A stretch of 35,735 nt of DNA. Origin: Nitrososphaerales archaeon (GTDB lineage Archaea; Thermoproteota; Nitrososphaeria; Nitrososphaerales; Gagatemarchaeaceae). A program made the position numbers and the translations under genes. The stretch covers positions 1 to 35,735 of the forward strand of contig JACWAI010000039.1 of NCBI GenBank assembly GCA_014874415.1, given 5' to 3'. Positions 1-7,143 of the stretch are shown here, one piece after another; position 1 is the first letter of the stretch; every line of letters begins with the position of its first letter. The notes beneath the pieces were generated by a model that did no database searches, was not told where the DNA came from, and worked only from the letters and a program-made list of their open reading frames with translations.

Positions 1-995
1 CAGTCGCTCACGTCCCTGAACTCCGTTATCGAAAGCAGCGGCACCGCCTTCAGGTAGTCCTCGAGCAGCTCCTTCTCCGTGGGCCTGTAGTACGAGTCGG
101 AGATCCCTATCGAGTGCCCCATCAGCATCTCCACGTTCGCCGGCTTCATCACCTGCTCCGCCTGCGTCTTGAACCACTTCCGAAAGCCGTGGGCGGCCTG
201 GAAGTCGTACCTCCGCCTCCTCTCCGTCCTGAGCCCGGACTTCGACAGTATCCTGCAGAACTCCCTCTCCACGAAGTCCGAGCGGAACCTCTTCACGACC
301 GACGCCGTCCCCTTCCGCCCTCTCGAGACCGCGAACTCGTCCCTGATGACAGGGGCGTCAGCCCTGACCGCCTCCCCGTGGAACCTCCTGTACTCCAGGT
401 ACTCCGAGAAGACGCCGTATGCCTCCGGGGTGACGAAGGTCAGGTACTGCTCCGGCTCCCCTTTGTACACGGTGACCCTCCCCGCCACCACCACCTCCCC
501 GCTCATCACCGGCTCCACGTCCCTCACGGAGAGGTAGTCCCAGGCTCCCACGCGGATCCCGCCCGAGGCCATGAACTCTGCCGCCACCTTCATCCTCAGG
601 GTGCAGAGGTTCAGTATCCTCCCTATCTCCTCTCTGGAGGGAGCCCTGTCGTTGGCGTACTTCCTCCCCTTCGGCAGGAGCTTCGAGAGAAGACCCCACT
701 CAAGCCTCAGCCTGTTCATCACGCAGTATAGCTTGATGGGCATCACCCTGCCCCGGACGTACCCCTGGGAGATCTCCCCCCTCTCCGCCCTCCCCTTCAG
801 GCTCGCGATGTAACCTGCCACCACGTCCTCCGCCTTCTCCGGGTCCCTCCGCGCCAGCTCCACGAATGCCACGTTGGACATGCCTGCCCGCTCGAAGAAC
901 ATCTTCGCCGCGTTGACGTACAGCTCCCGGGTCTGCCTGTTGGGGACGGCTGCCTCGAACCTGACCCAGTCGGGCGAGTCGGTCGCGACTTTCAA
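1..995 (-). CDS. Tyrosine recombinase / integrase (C-terminal end beyond left edge)
   Basis: Site-specific recombinase expected to join and cut DNA at an attachment site through a 3'-phosphotyrosine intermediate. 331 residues are visible. The N-terminal ~115 residues look like a helical SAM-like core-binding domain, and the catalytic domain follows. The catalytic set is readable: Arg148 in GGIRVG, a probable beta-hairpin Lys178, His269-x-x-Arg272 in HGFRKW, His294 in MGHS, and Tyr303 in SYYRP exactly nine residues later. The TTG start is chosen because a strong GGAGGTGA ribosome-binding site lies seven bases upstream. Only the extreme C-terminus is missing. The protein resembles the XerC/D-like integrases of archaeal integrated elements. 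Its neighbour at 1093-2094 is a truncated ATPase gene, so this end of the window is probably the edge of an integrated element extending to the left. Confidence 0.88.
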   Translation of the reverse strand, partial: MKVATDSPDWVRFEAAVPNRQTRELYVNAAKMFFERAGMSNVAFVELARRDPEKAEDVVAGYIASLKGRAERGEISQGYVRGRVMPIKLYCVMNRLRLEWGLLSKLLPKGRKYANDRAPSREEIGRILNLCTLRMKVAAEFMASGGIRVGAWDYLSVRDVEPVMSGEVVVAGRVTVYKGEPEQYLTFVTPEAYGVFSEYLEYRRFHGEAVRADAPVIRDEFAVSRGRKGTASVVKRFRSDFVEREFCRILSKSGLRTERRRRYDFQAAHGFRKWFKTQAEQVMKPANVEMLMGHSIGISDSYYRPTEKELLEDYLKAVPLLSITEFRDVSD

Positions 996-1002
996 CGTAG
1001 GC

Positions 1003-1010
1003 TCACCTCC
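1003..1010 (-). promoter_or_regulatory. Shine-Dalgarno site of the integrase
   Basis: GGAGGTGA on the minus strand, seven bases before the TTG at 995. It is a near-perfect anti-16S match and fixes the start. Most other genes here lack such a strong site. Confidence 0.75.
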
Positions 1011-1015
1011 GCTCC

Positions 1016-1024
1016 TGATATAAC
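1016..1024 (-). promoter_or_regulatory. TATA-like box before the integrase
   Basis: GTTATATCA on the minus strand, centred about 25 bases before the TTG start. Archaeal TATA boxes usually lie about 26 bases before the transcription start, so the leader would be very short and might not include the ribosome-binding site. A different transcription start is possible. Confidence 0.4.
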
Positions 1025-1092
1025 GGCCAAGCCCGGCAGTTGATTGCCAAAATAGCTGCCCGACTCGTCCGCGCTCGAGTTTGGGTTAGTGG

Positions 1093-2094
1093 TCATGCGC
1101 GGCAGTGAGGGGAGAAAATATCTGAAACCATTGCGATGTGCTCCACAGGGTCAGAGCCCGGCCCCATCTCCAGGGGGTTCAAGGAGAACTCGTCCTTGCC
1201 AGGCGCGAGCACCTTCCCCCCAGCGCCGGTGATCGTTGAGGAATACTCGTTGTGCCAGTCAAGGACAAGGGTGGGGAGGCCCAGCTCTGCGACCTGCCGC
1301 ACGATCGACTGGGCGGTGTTCGACTTCCCGGAGCCAGTCATCCCTAGCACGCTCACGTGCCTTTTCAGGTCGTCCACCTGAAGCCTGAAATCGTGATACT
1401 CTCTCCCGGCTGATTTCACCGGGCCGAGCAGGATTCCCTCGCTTCCAGATTCCTCTGCGTTGGGTATGTAGAATTCGGGCGACGGCGCAAGGCTGGCTGT
1501 GACGGGGGACATCTCGTCGAAGGTGCAGAGGGCACCCGCAACGGCGGGGGTGGCTGCCTGGGGGAGGGTCCGCATGCCTGGAAGGAGCGCAGATTTCACG
1601 AATTCAGAGAGATCCCTCCTTGCGAGCCTCACCACGGTGGCGGTCGGAAGGGCGACGCTCAGTGTGGCGGAAAGGATGCTCGCCCTCTGCTCGATAGCCT
1701 GGGTCCCGTCTTCCTTTTTCTTGATGTCGACCCACGTCCCGATGACGAGGTCGAACTCGAGCAGGGGCTTCTCCGCTTCCCGCCCTTCGGCTTCGTTCAT
1801 GAGCATCAGGTAGATGAAAGGGACCCCTGACCTACGTAGCCCTTCGAACAGCCCGTGCATCCTCTGCTGTTGGAGCGTTGTCTTAAGCGCGGCCGAGTAG
1901 TCGGACCTCGGGTCCTCGGAGAGGTCGGGGACGCCGACCCGGTACAGCGCCATGCAGCGGACCTTGGAACCGTTCGAAGCGACGACGTACTTTCCGTCCG
2001 CTATCCTCAGGTCTTCGAGGCCGATCCCTGTCTGAGGCCATAGTCGCCATGCTGCCCGTGAGACTAACTCTCGCGCGGGGTGCAAATGGCTCAC
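1093..2094 (-). CDS. Truncated HerA/VirB4-like ATPase
   Basis: Resembles HerA/DUF87-type hexameric ATPases that translocate DNA or power secretion and pilus machines. The GTG start at 2094 overlaps the upstream pilin stop (GTGA), suggesting translational coupling; an ATG at 2148 would overlap the pilin by 58 bases. From the GTG, the N-terminal ~230 residues are poorly recognised. The ATPase core then begins, with Walker A GMTGSGKS at residues 251-258 and an LVLDWHNEY strand near 276-284. The frame stops after SDIFS, about 95 residues past Walker A. The usual Walker B, sensor and arginine-finger regions are absent, so it should not be a working ATPase. The integrase lies immediately downstream, suggesting the 3' part was displaced by an insertion. 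Its original role was probably in the pilus locus it adjoins. Confidence 0.7.
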   Translation of the reverse strand: MSHLHPARELVSRAAWRLWPQTGIGLEDLRIADGKYVVASNGSKVRCMALYRVGVPDLSEDPRSDYSAALKTTLQQQRMHGLFEGLRRSGVPFIYLMLMNEAEGREAEKPLLEFDLVIGTWVDIKKKEDGTQAIEQRASILSATLSVALPTATVVRLARRDLSEFVKSALLPGMRTLPQAATPAVAGALCTFDEMSPVTASLAPSPEFYIPNAEESGSEGILLGPVKSAGREYHDFRLQVDDLKRHVSVLGMTGSGKSNTAQSIVRQVAELGLPTLVLDWHNEYSSTITGAGGKVLAPGKDEFSLNPLEMGPGSDPVEHIAMVSDIFSPHCRA

Positions 2095-2300
2095 CAGTGG
2101 AACAGCGACCCGAATATGCTGTTGAGGGAGCTCGTGATCGAGTTCCACACGTTAGATGTATACTGGGCGCTCTGGTTGAGGATGGACTCGATCCCTCCCA
2201 CCAGAAGGGAAAGGGCCACCAATGCCACGGAAAGCAGCAAGGCTTCTTCGATGAGCTGGGCCCCCCTCCGGCTTATCTTGAGCCTTCGACCTAACCGCAT
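2091..2300 (-). CDS. Small type IV pilin-like protein (class III signal peptide)
   Basis: A 69-residue probable structural pilin. A basic N-terminus (RRLKISRRGA) leads into QLIEEALLL and a hydrophobic helix to about residue 37. Class III archaeal prepilins are cut just before a Gln with Glu at +5; cleavage between Ala14 and Gln15 puts Gln at +1 and Glu at +4 and +5. The helix would form the filament core. The remaining ~30 residues are a short polar tail rich in Ser, Asn and aromatic residues. The gene lies directly after the two TadC-like genes and has its own TATA-like box, as expected for an abundant subunit. The exact cleavage site is inferred. Confidence 0.72.
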   Translation of the reverse strand: MRLGRRLKISRRGAQLIEEALLLSVALVALSLLVGGIESILNQSAQYTSNVWNSITSSLNSIFGSLFHW

Positions 2301-2320
2301 TGGCGATTGACTGGATCTGG

Positions 2321-2330
2321 CTATTTAACG
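2321..2330 (-). promoter_or_regulatory. TATA-like box of the pilin gene
   Basis: CGTTAAATAG on the minus strand, centred 26 bases before the pilin ATG at 2300 and overlapping the stop codon of the upstream TadC-like gene. It suggests the pilin can be transcribed on its own, with a leaderless message. Confidence 0.5.
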
Positions 2331-2956
2331 CCCCACAGGCTGACCGCGGGAACGCCGGCAAGGGGGGACGCCAAAGAGCTCACAAGTGCGTAGACGGCAA
2401 GTGACGCCAGCACGTTGACATAGAAACGCCTGCCAGACATGAAGAGCCCGAGCATGGTGGAGCTGATGGCGTCGAAGCCTGCCGCCCCGTACAGAAGCGA
2501 TACCTGGCTCCCATGAGAGGCGCCGAACAGTCCCAGGCTCCCAATCACCGGCCCCAGCGAGGCCATCATCGCAGTGACAGCGCCGAGCACGGCCGAAGTG
2601 ATGACGCTCCTGAAGCTCTGCACCTTCTGTTCCAGTTTGCTGTTCTCCCTTGCCTTTACCCAGCCTTCTAGCGTGCCTGCGAATGCCTTCCCGTTTCTCC
2701 CGATGGATGCCGAGCTGCTGCTGGGAGCAGAGACGATAAGCGAGGCAAGCATGGAGACCTCCTCTGATTCTCCTTCCGTCATTGGACCGAGCGAAATGCG
2801 CAGCGGGTACCCCAGCAGCAGGAGCCGTGCCGTCTCGCTCCCCTGGGGCCGGACCTGCCTAAGCTCCTTGACGAGGGACCTGGCCATCCCCATGCCGTCG
2901 CTCGCAGATTCAAGGACGCGTCCAAGGGAGTGGATGGCAGTTAGGTCAGGGTTCAT
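2321..2956 (-). CDS. TadC/GspF-like pilus membrane protein, second half
   Basis: A 211-residue inner-membrane platform protein. The N-terminal ~120 residues are cytoplasmic and helical, including GMGMARSLVKELRQ. At least three hydrophobic segments follow (about residues 120-145, 150-172 and 178-205). Archaeal TadC/FlaJ proteins usually carry two GspF-type domains in one chain of roughly 500 residues; here they appear as two consecutive genes of 232 and 211 residues. The ATG overlaps the stop of the preceding gene by four bases, consistent with coupled translation of two halves of one platform. Assignment rests on context, size and hydrophobic pattern rather than a diagnostic motif. Confidence 0.62.
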   Translation of the reverse strand: MNPDLTAIHSLGRVLESASDGMGMARSLVKELRQVRPQGSETARLLLLGYPLRISLGPMTEGESEEVSMLASLIVSAPSSSSASIGRNGKAFAGTLEGWVKARENSKLEQKVQSFRSVITSAVLGAVTAMMASLGPVIGSLGLFGASHGSQVSLLYGAAGFDAISSTMLGLFMSGRRFYVNVLASLAVYALVSSLASPLAGVPAVSLWGVK

Positions 2957-3651
2957 CCTGGTCCCCTATCGGCGGCGCTGAAGTAGAACGCCAGGTCGAC
3001 GGCGACGAACTCGAAGGCGGCAAGCTCCGCCAAGGTGGTCGGGTCATAGGAGTGGGTGAATACCGCGTAAAGGACTAGCATTATCGGGGTGAAGAAGCAC
3101 ACTGTCATGAACATGGGGAGCTTCGTTTCCCTGCTGAGTTCAGATGAACTGGCCAGACCTCGGGACTCTTCATCCCTTCCCTCGAAGTCTCTTTGGCTCA
3201 TCGCTGCGATGTTGAGGAGGGCGGTGGCCGCGGAGTACGAAGCCAGGCTCTCCGAGGCCTTCGCGACGGCGCTTTGCACCCTTGACCCGAGGAGGACCAT
3301 TCTGCCTGCGTCCGACGCGGTGGCCGCCAGCGTAGGGTCTCGGGGACGGAGCAGGATCAGAGTCTTGGCCCTCGACCCCGTCACTCCCAGGCAGGCTGTC
3401 GCGGAAGCCGCGATTAGCAGCGATTCCCGGGCCTGGGCAACTCGCTGCCTGTCGAGGACGCGCCGGGGCATGGACAGGACGATGTAGAATACGAGCGTCG
3501 CGATGACCAACAGCGTGGGAGCCCTCGCCTGCCCGAGAGAGTCACCCACTACAAGGCCCACAAGGGTCGCCGTCAGAAATGCGCACGCCGACCCGAGGGC
3601 GACGATCCTCCAGAAACCTACGCCAAAATGGTCCAGCGACGCGAATCTCAA
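2953..3651 (-). CDS. TadC/GspF-like pilus membrane protein, first half
   Basis: A 232-residue membrane protein with two hydrophobic segments near the N-terminus (about residues 14-36 and 44-60), a cytoplasmic helical region of about 110 residues with a GspF-like stretch (AVAKASESLASYSA), and C-terminal hydrophobic segments around residues 178-195 and 207-225. It lies between the TadA-like ATPase, whose stop its TTG start overlaps by four bases, and the second TadC-like gene. ATPase followed by TadC is the usual order in archaeal adhesion-pilus operons. It probably pairs with the next gene product to form the platform that couples ATP hydrolysis to pilin insertion. A frameshift splitting one ancestral gene is possible, but the overlap is a clean stop/start junction. 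Confidence 0.62.
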   Translation of the reverse strand: MRFASLDHFGVGFWRIVALGSACAFLTATLVGLVVGDSLGQARAPTLLVIATLVFYIVLSMPRRVLDRQRVAQARESLLIAASATACLGVTGSRAKTLILLRPRDPTLAATASDAGRMVLLGSRVQSAVAKASESLASYSAATALLNIAAMSQRDFEGRDEESRGLASSSELSRETKLPMFMTVCFFTPIMLVLYAVFTHSYDPTTLAELAAFEFVAVDLAFYFSAADRGPG

Positions 3652-5096
3652 ACATGCGCACCAACCAGGTGGGTCAACTTCTCCATGGCGAGGTCCGCCC
3701 TCCGCTGCAGCCTGTCCGCGTCCACCCCGTCAGGCGGGAGCGGCCACCCAATCCCTGCGACGTTGCGTAGCTTCAGGTCCCTGCCGCGGACAAAAATCTC
3801 CTTCAGCCTTGGCGCGCCGCCTTCATCTCTGACTTGGCAGATCCTCTGGACGTATCTGCTCTGCCTGAGCCTGTCTGGCCTCGCCATCTGAACCATGATG
3901 CCGAGGTCGAGGAGGCTCTGTTCCGCGATGTGATGCATACCCGTCCACCTCCTTACCGCCTGCTCTATCGTAGAAGCGTGGAACGTCTGCATCCCCCTTG
4001 CCCCCGACGCGAGCGCCTGAAAGAACGCGCGGCTGTGCTCCTCAGATTGGATCTCGCTGAGGATGACGATGTCCGGAGACCTGTGGAGCGCCTTCACTAT
4101 TTCAGACTCTTTTGTCCTCCCAGAATCATCCCCCCTTTCGAAGGGGTCTACCTTCACCTTCATCTGGTGGAACCCTAGGCCCAGCATGTCCCGAGTCTCG
4201 ACCGCGTCCTCTATGTAGAGGCGGCGCAGCCTCCGCTCGACCTGTTCGTCTAGGGCGTTAAGCAGAGTCGTCTTCCCCGTCCCCGTCTCCCCCACGATGG
4301 TGACGTTCCCGCCCACCTCCAGCCAACCGATGAGGACCACAGCCGCCTCGAGAGAGAGCACGCCCAGCTTGATTAATTGACCCAGGGGGAGGGAGGACAC
4401 GTTCAGCCTCCTCACGTCGAGGGCGAAGCGGTTCACCGAGACGGGCTCCAGGTCGAGGGACACCCTCAGGATGGCCCCGGCCACGACCATGTCGTTCTTG
4501 AGCGAGGGGGTCTTGAAATCAAGCGTGTACCCGCTGAAAGTGTCCAGGTGGGTTTCTAGCGCTGCCCTCTCTCTTTCTGTGAGGGTTATGCCCGACTCGC
4601 AGCGACCTGCCCCGGCGTGGTCCAGGTAGAGCGGTGTGAGTTCCGAGTCGACAAAGAACTCCGTGACGCGCTCGTCCTTGGCCAGGGCGAGGACCCTCGA
4701 AAGGCCAACGGCTTCGTAGGCAGCCAGCTCGGACAGCTCCCTTATCCTGTTCCTTATCCCCCTGGAGGCAAGGCTTTCGGCGGAATGCCGAGAAAGGACT
4801 TCGATGAGCCTCTGGAAGGTGAGGGGTTCGACCTCGCCGGGGTCCAGCCCTCGGGACACTTCGTCGACCGCCTCTCTCAGGGCCATCACGGTGTCCGTGG
4901 GCAAGGTACAGCATGCCTCGTAGTAGGGGACCGAGCTGTGGACCTCAACCCGGTAGGAAAAAGGATACCGCTCATATCCCGCGTCCCCTCTTCCGGCCTG
5001 CTTCGGGAACAGCTCGATCAGCAATGGGGGAGGTTCCGGGACGCGAGGTTTTCTCGCCGCCAGCCGGAGCAACATTGACTCCAGTCCTACTTTCAA
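3648..5096 (-). CDS. TadA/FlaI-type secretion ATPase for pilus assembly
   Basis: A cytoplasmic hexameric ATPase of the type II/IV secretion superfamily. In the frame beginning at 5138, Walker A GETGTGKTT is at residues 283-291, an Asp-box-like IEDAVETRD at 309-317, the Walker B strand DIVILSEIQ at 356-364, and a His box TFHAST at 385-390; the N-terminal domain covers about residues 20-250. Walker B has Ser-Glu where many relatives have Asp/Gly-Glu. The open frame extends to a TTG at 5138. TTG at 5096 (14 codons shorter) is preferred because AGGTGG lies four bases upstream and a TATA-like box lies 32 bases upstream, inside the longer version. It is the first gene of the minus-strand pilus operon. 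Confidence 0.86.
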   Translation of the reverse strand: MKVGLESMLLRLAARKPRVPEPPPLLIELFPKQAGRGDAGYERYPFSYRVEVHSSVPYYEACCTLPTDTVMALREAVDEVSRGLDPGEVEPLTFQRLIEVLSRHSAESLASRGIRNRIRELSELAAYEAVGLSRVLALAKDERVTEFFVDSELTPLYLDHAGAGRCESGITLTERERAALETHLDTFSGYTLDFKTPSLKNDMVVAGAILRVSLDLEPVSVNRFALDVRRLNVSSLPLGQLIKLGVLSLEAAVVLIGWLEVGGNVTIVGETGTGKTTLLNALDEQVERRLRRLYIEDAVETRDMLGLGFHQMKVKVDPFERGDDSGRTKESEIVKALHRSPDIVILSEIQSEEHSRAFFQALASGARGMQTFHASTIEQAVRRWTGMHHIAEQSLLDLGIMVQMARPDRLRQSRYVQRICQVRDEGGAPRLKEIFVRGRDLKLRNVAGIGWPLPPDGVDADRLQRRADLAMEKLTHLVGAHV

Positions 5097-5122
5097 CGCG
5101 CCACCTGACAATATGGCCCGGC

Positions 5123-5133
5123 GGAATAAAACG
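5123..5133 (-). promoter_or_regulatory. TATA-like box of the pilus ATPase operon
   Basis: CGTTTTATTCC on the minus strand, about 32 bases before the preferred TTG start at 5096. It would drive the ATPase, both TadC-like genes and the downstream genes. Confidence 0.45.
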
Positions 5134-5145
5134 ACCAAGGTGGGC

Positions 5146-5155
5146 CCTTAAATCG
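5146..5155 (+). promoter_or_regulatory. TATA-like box of the divergent minor-pilin operon
   Basis: CCTTAAATCG centred about 25 bases before the ATG at 5176, implying a leaderless transcript. It lies about 20 bases from the opposing box, so the two pilus operons share a compact divergent promoter region and may be co-regulated. Confidence 0.45.
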
Positions 5156-5175
5156 CGAACGACAGTAATTCGGTC

Positions 5176-5535
5176 ATGGCTGAGATTGTCGAGTACAGCC
5201 TCGTTGTCCTCGTCTCTGCACTGTTCGTGTCGGGCTCCGTCGTTGTCTACGGCTCGTTCACGTCGTTCGAGTCGGACCTCCAGCTCCGAGCTACCTACGC
5301 TGCAGTTTCGAACCTAGCTTCGCAGGCCGCTGAAAACGGAAGCGCCACGGCAAGCCTTTCGATGCAGGGGACGACCATCGGGTGCAGCGGGGACTCCTTG
5401 GTCGTCAGCGTCGGGTCGAAGGGTCTCGCTGGGAGCATCCCATCCTCCTGCGACTTCGTGCTCGACGTCCCTTCGGGCGTCCACGACCTTACATTCGAGG
5501 CCCTGGGCAAAGGGCTAAACCTCTCGGTGAGCTGA
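5176..5535 (+). CDS. Membrane-anchored pilin-like protein 1
   Basis: 119 residues, family not recognised. A short MAEIVEY leader precedes one hydrophobic helix (about residues 8-28), followed by an extracytoplasmic domain with two Cys (Cys73 and Cys96) that could form a disulfide. The layout resembles type IV minor pilins or archaeal secreted pseudopilins. The N-terminus lacks a strong basic prepilin cleavage motif, so it may instead be an uncleaved single-span anchor. First of five tightly packed genes divergent from the TadA/TadC/pilin operon; context suggests a pilus-associated subunit. Confidence 0.6.
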   Translation: MAEIVEYSLVVLVSALFVSGSVVVYGSFTSFESDLQLRATYAAVSNLASQAAENGSATASLSMQGTTIGCSGDSLVVSVGSKGLAGSIPSSCDFVLDVPSGVHDLTFEALGKGLNLSVS

Positions 5536-5536
5536 C

Positions 5537-5914
5537 ATGCCTGCCGCCTCAGTGGGTGCGACAAATTCGTGGGGCATCTATCTCATTGCCTCGGCCGTCT
5601 TGGTCGGTATCATGACCCCGCAACTCATGGGCGTAGCCGGGGACTCCCGCGAGGGCGCAGATTGGAGATGTGCAGACGGGGTACGGGCGGCCCTGGATGC
5701 CCTGCGCCCCGGTGTGACGATCGTGATGGCCTGTGAATCGTGGCCGGGAGGGGACCCAATCAAGCTCGGAGGCACGCAGGTGTCTGCAGCCTACGGGAGT
5801 GGCACAATTGTCTTTCCCAGCCGGTGGCGCCTCCCAAACGTAACCCTGGTTCCTTCCGCGACCTATCGCGCCTGGCTCGACGGGGCCCAAGTTCAGGTGA
5901 CCCCCATTGGCTGA
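5537..5914 (+). CDS. Membrane-anchored pilus-locus protein 2
   Basis: 125 residues with no recognised family. A hydrophobic segment covers about residues 13-34 (GIYLIASAVLVGIMTPQLMG), followed by a ~90-residue outside domain with two Cys (Cys45 and Cys65). It starts one base after the previous stop, and its own stop overlaps the next small gene by eight bases, so the cluster is almost certainly one transcript. The outside domain ends in a beta-rich stretch (TYRAWLDGAQVQVTP). It is probably a minor pilin or adhesin component; function is inferred from context only. Confidence 0.58.
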   Translation: MPAASVGATNSWGIYLIASAVLVGIMTPQLMGVAGDSREGADWRCADGVRAALDALRPGVTIVMACESWPGGDPIKLGGTQVSAAYGSGTIVFPSRWRLPNVTLVPSATYRAWLDGAQVQVTPIG

Positions 5915-6014
5915 GGTCGAAACCTATATCGACGTCGGAATCCTGTACTTCGTGATAATCGCACTTTCGCTCATCGCCCTTGCCATGCTCATGCCCGAGC
6001 TGCTCCCCAAATGA
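5907..6014 (+). CDS. 35-residue membrane peptide in the pilus cluster
   Basis: A TTG-started frame of 35 codons overlapping the previous gene by eight bases and the next by four (ATGA). It encodes a short acidic N-terminus (AEVETYIDVG), a single hydrophobic helix (about residues 11-31) and a Pro-Glu-Leu-Leu-Pro-Lys end. The overlaps on both sides and the clean membrane helix argue for a real gene despite its size. It could be a very short pilin-like core helix or a membrane assembly factor. No family is recognised. Confidence 0.5.
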   Translation: MAEVETYIDVGILYFVIIALSLIALAMLMPELLPK

Positions 6015-6373
6015 GATTCCTGGACCTAGGCTTGGCAGCACTGATAGGAGCCTCTGCCATAACGGGGATCGTGGCCTGGAACCCCACGGCGGGAGATTCT
6101 GCCGCGGCCTCTCTCGAGACGCAGAGCCATCTCAGGGACGACCTCCTAGGCCTGCTTCAAAGCCGAGGCATCATGTGGATAGCCTCCTCCACGCCCTCGG
6201 CCATATGCTCCTTCCTCGAATCGTCCTCGAACGCTTCGGTCGTCTATGGCGCAGCCATCGGCGGCCATGCATGCCCAGCAGCGCCTCCCCAGGGGCACGC
6301 CGCGGCCAACCTCACGCTCGAACTGATTCAGACAAGGGTGGTCCTGGAGGCATGGTCAGAAGGTCAGGGATAG
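6011..6373 (+). CDS. Membrane-anchored pilus-locus protein 3
   Basis: 120 residues. MRFLDLG is followed by a hydrophobic helix (about residues 6-23), then a ~95-residue outside domain with two Cys (Cys66 and Cys88). Each of the first two larger products in this cluster also has exactly two Cys in its outside domain, suggesting related disulfide-bonded minor pilins despite little visible sequence identity. The ATG overlaps the stop of the 35-residue gene (ATGA), and the 3' end overlaps the next gene by 22 bases. The family is not recognised. Confidence 0.58.
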   Translation: MRFLDLGLAALIGASAITGIVAWNPTAGDSAAASLETQSHLRDDLLGLLQSRGIMWIASSTPSAICSFLESSSNASVVYGAAIGGHACPAAPPQGHAAANLTLELIQTRVVLEAWSEGQG

Positions 6374-7143
6374 GCGCAACTTCTGCGTCCGCGGTGATCT
6401 TCTCGATCATACTATTGTCGAATTTCGCCGTGTACTTCGCTTCGCAGAGCAGGGAGAAATCGTACTTCCAATCTGATGTCGAGAACGCCTTCGTCGATTC
6501 TGCGGTCGCGCTTACGGGAGCCGGGGCAGCCGACATCCTCATGGGCGTCCAATCCTTCCTTGCTTCTAGGACCTTTGACTGCAGAGACGCAGTGGCGCAG
6601 GTGTCCAGTTGGGTCAACGGGACTTCCGCCTCCCAGAAAGATGGTGGCATTACGGTCGATGAATGGGTACAGGTGGCAGGGGCCGGACCGCCTCAGGACA
6701 ACCTCACCATGCTCGCCCCTTACAACGGCTTCTCCCAGGGGGGCCTCGACCTGGCCCTGAAGACTGAAGCCTTCGGATCTGACCCGGGGGCCGGGGTCTC
6801 GTATGCGAAGAACGAATCCCACATCGTCCATCTCCCAGTCAGGCTATGGGCCGAAGCGGCAGACTGCCTCCAAGGCGTGAGATACATCTCAGAGGAGATC
6901 GCATCCGAGAACGCAGCCAACTGCACGTCCTCGGAGGTGGCTCCGCTCATGCAAGCGGCTTCTCAGATTCCTGCCGGGGAAGCTTCCCGCGACAACTTCA
7001 CCTTCGGGCTGACCTACGACTTTGCCTATTCAGGCCAGTGCGTGGTACAATTCGACGTCTCCCTGACCCAGGGAGGAATCCTCGGCCCGGGAGGGACCTT
7101 CAGCGTGGCAGTGCAGGAAGCGGGGTCTGCAGCATTCGAATGA
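6352..7143 (+). CDS. Membrane-anchored pilus-locus protein 4 (large surface subunit)
   Basis: 263 residues from the ATG at 6352. The frame is open much further upstream, but that part overlaps the preceding gene, and this ATG directly precedes a typical anchor: basic MVRRSG, then a hydrophobic helix of about residues 10-29 (SASAVIFSIILLSNFAVYFA). The large outside domain has NxS/T sites (NGT, NLT, NES, NCT, NFT) that could be N-glycosylated, plus several Cys. It is the last and largest gene of the cluster and overlaps the convergent TFB gene by 44 bases. It could be the tip or adhesive subunit. No family recognised. Confidence 0.6.
   Translation: MVRRSGIGATSASAVIFSIILLSNFAVYFASQSREKSYFQSDVENAFVDSAVALTGAGAADILMGVQSFLASRTFDCRDAVAQVSSWVNGTSASQKDGGITVDEWVQVAGAGPPQDNLTMLAPYNGFSQGGLDLALKTEAFGSDPGAGVSYAKNESHIVHLPVRLWAEAADCLQGVRYISEEIASENAANCTSSEVAPLMQAASQIPAGEASRDNFTFGLTYDFAYSGQCVVQFDVSLTQGGILGPGGTFSVAVQEAGSAAFE

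Noticed and set aside
114-813. Overlapping open frames on the plus strand over the left edge
   Set aside because: They are Pro/Arg/Leu-rich antisense frames of the integrase, which has full catalytic motifs on the minus strand.
5980-6351. Upstream extension of the large pilus-cluster protein
   Set aside because: It would overlap the preceding gene over its whole length; the ATG at 6352 directly precedes a basic residue plus membrane-helix anchor.
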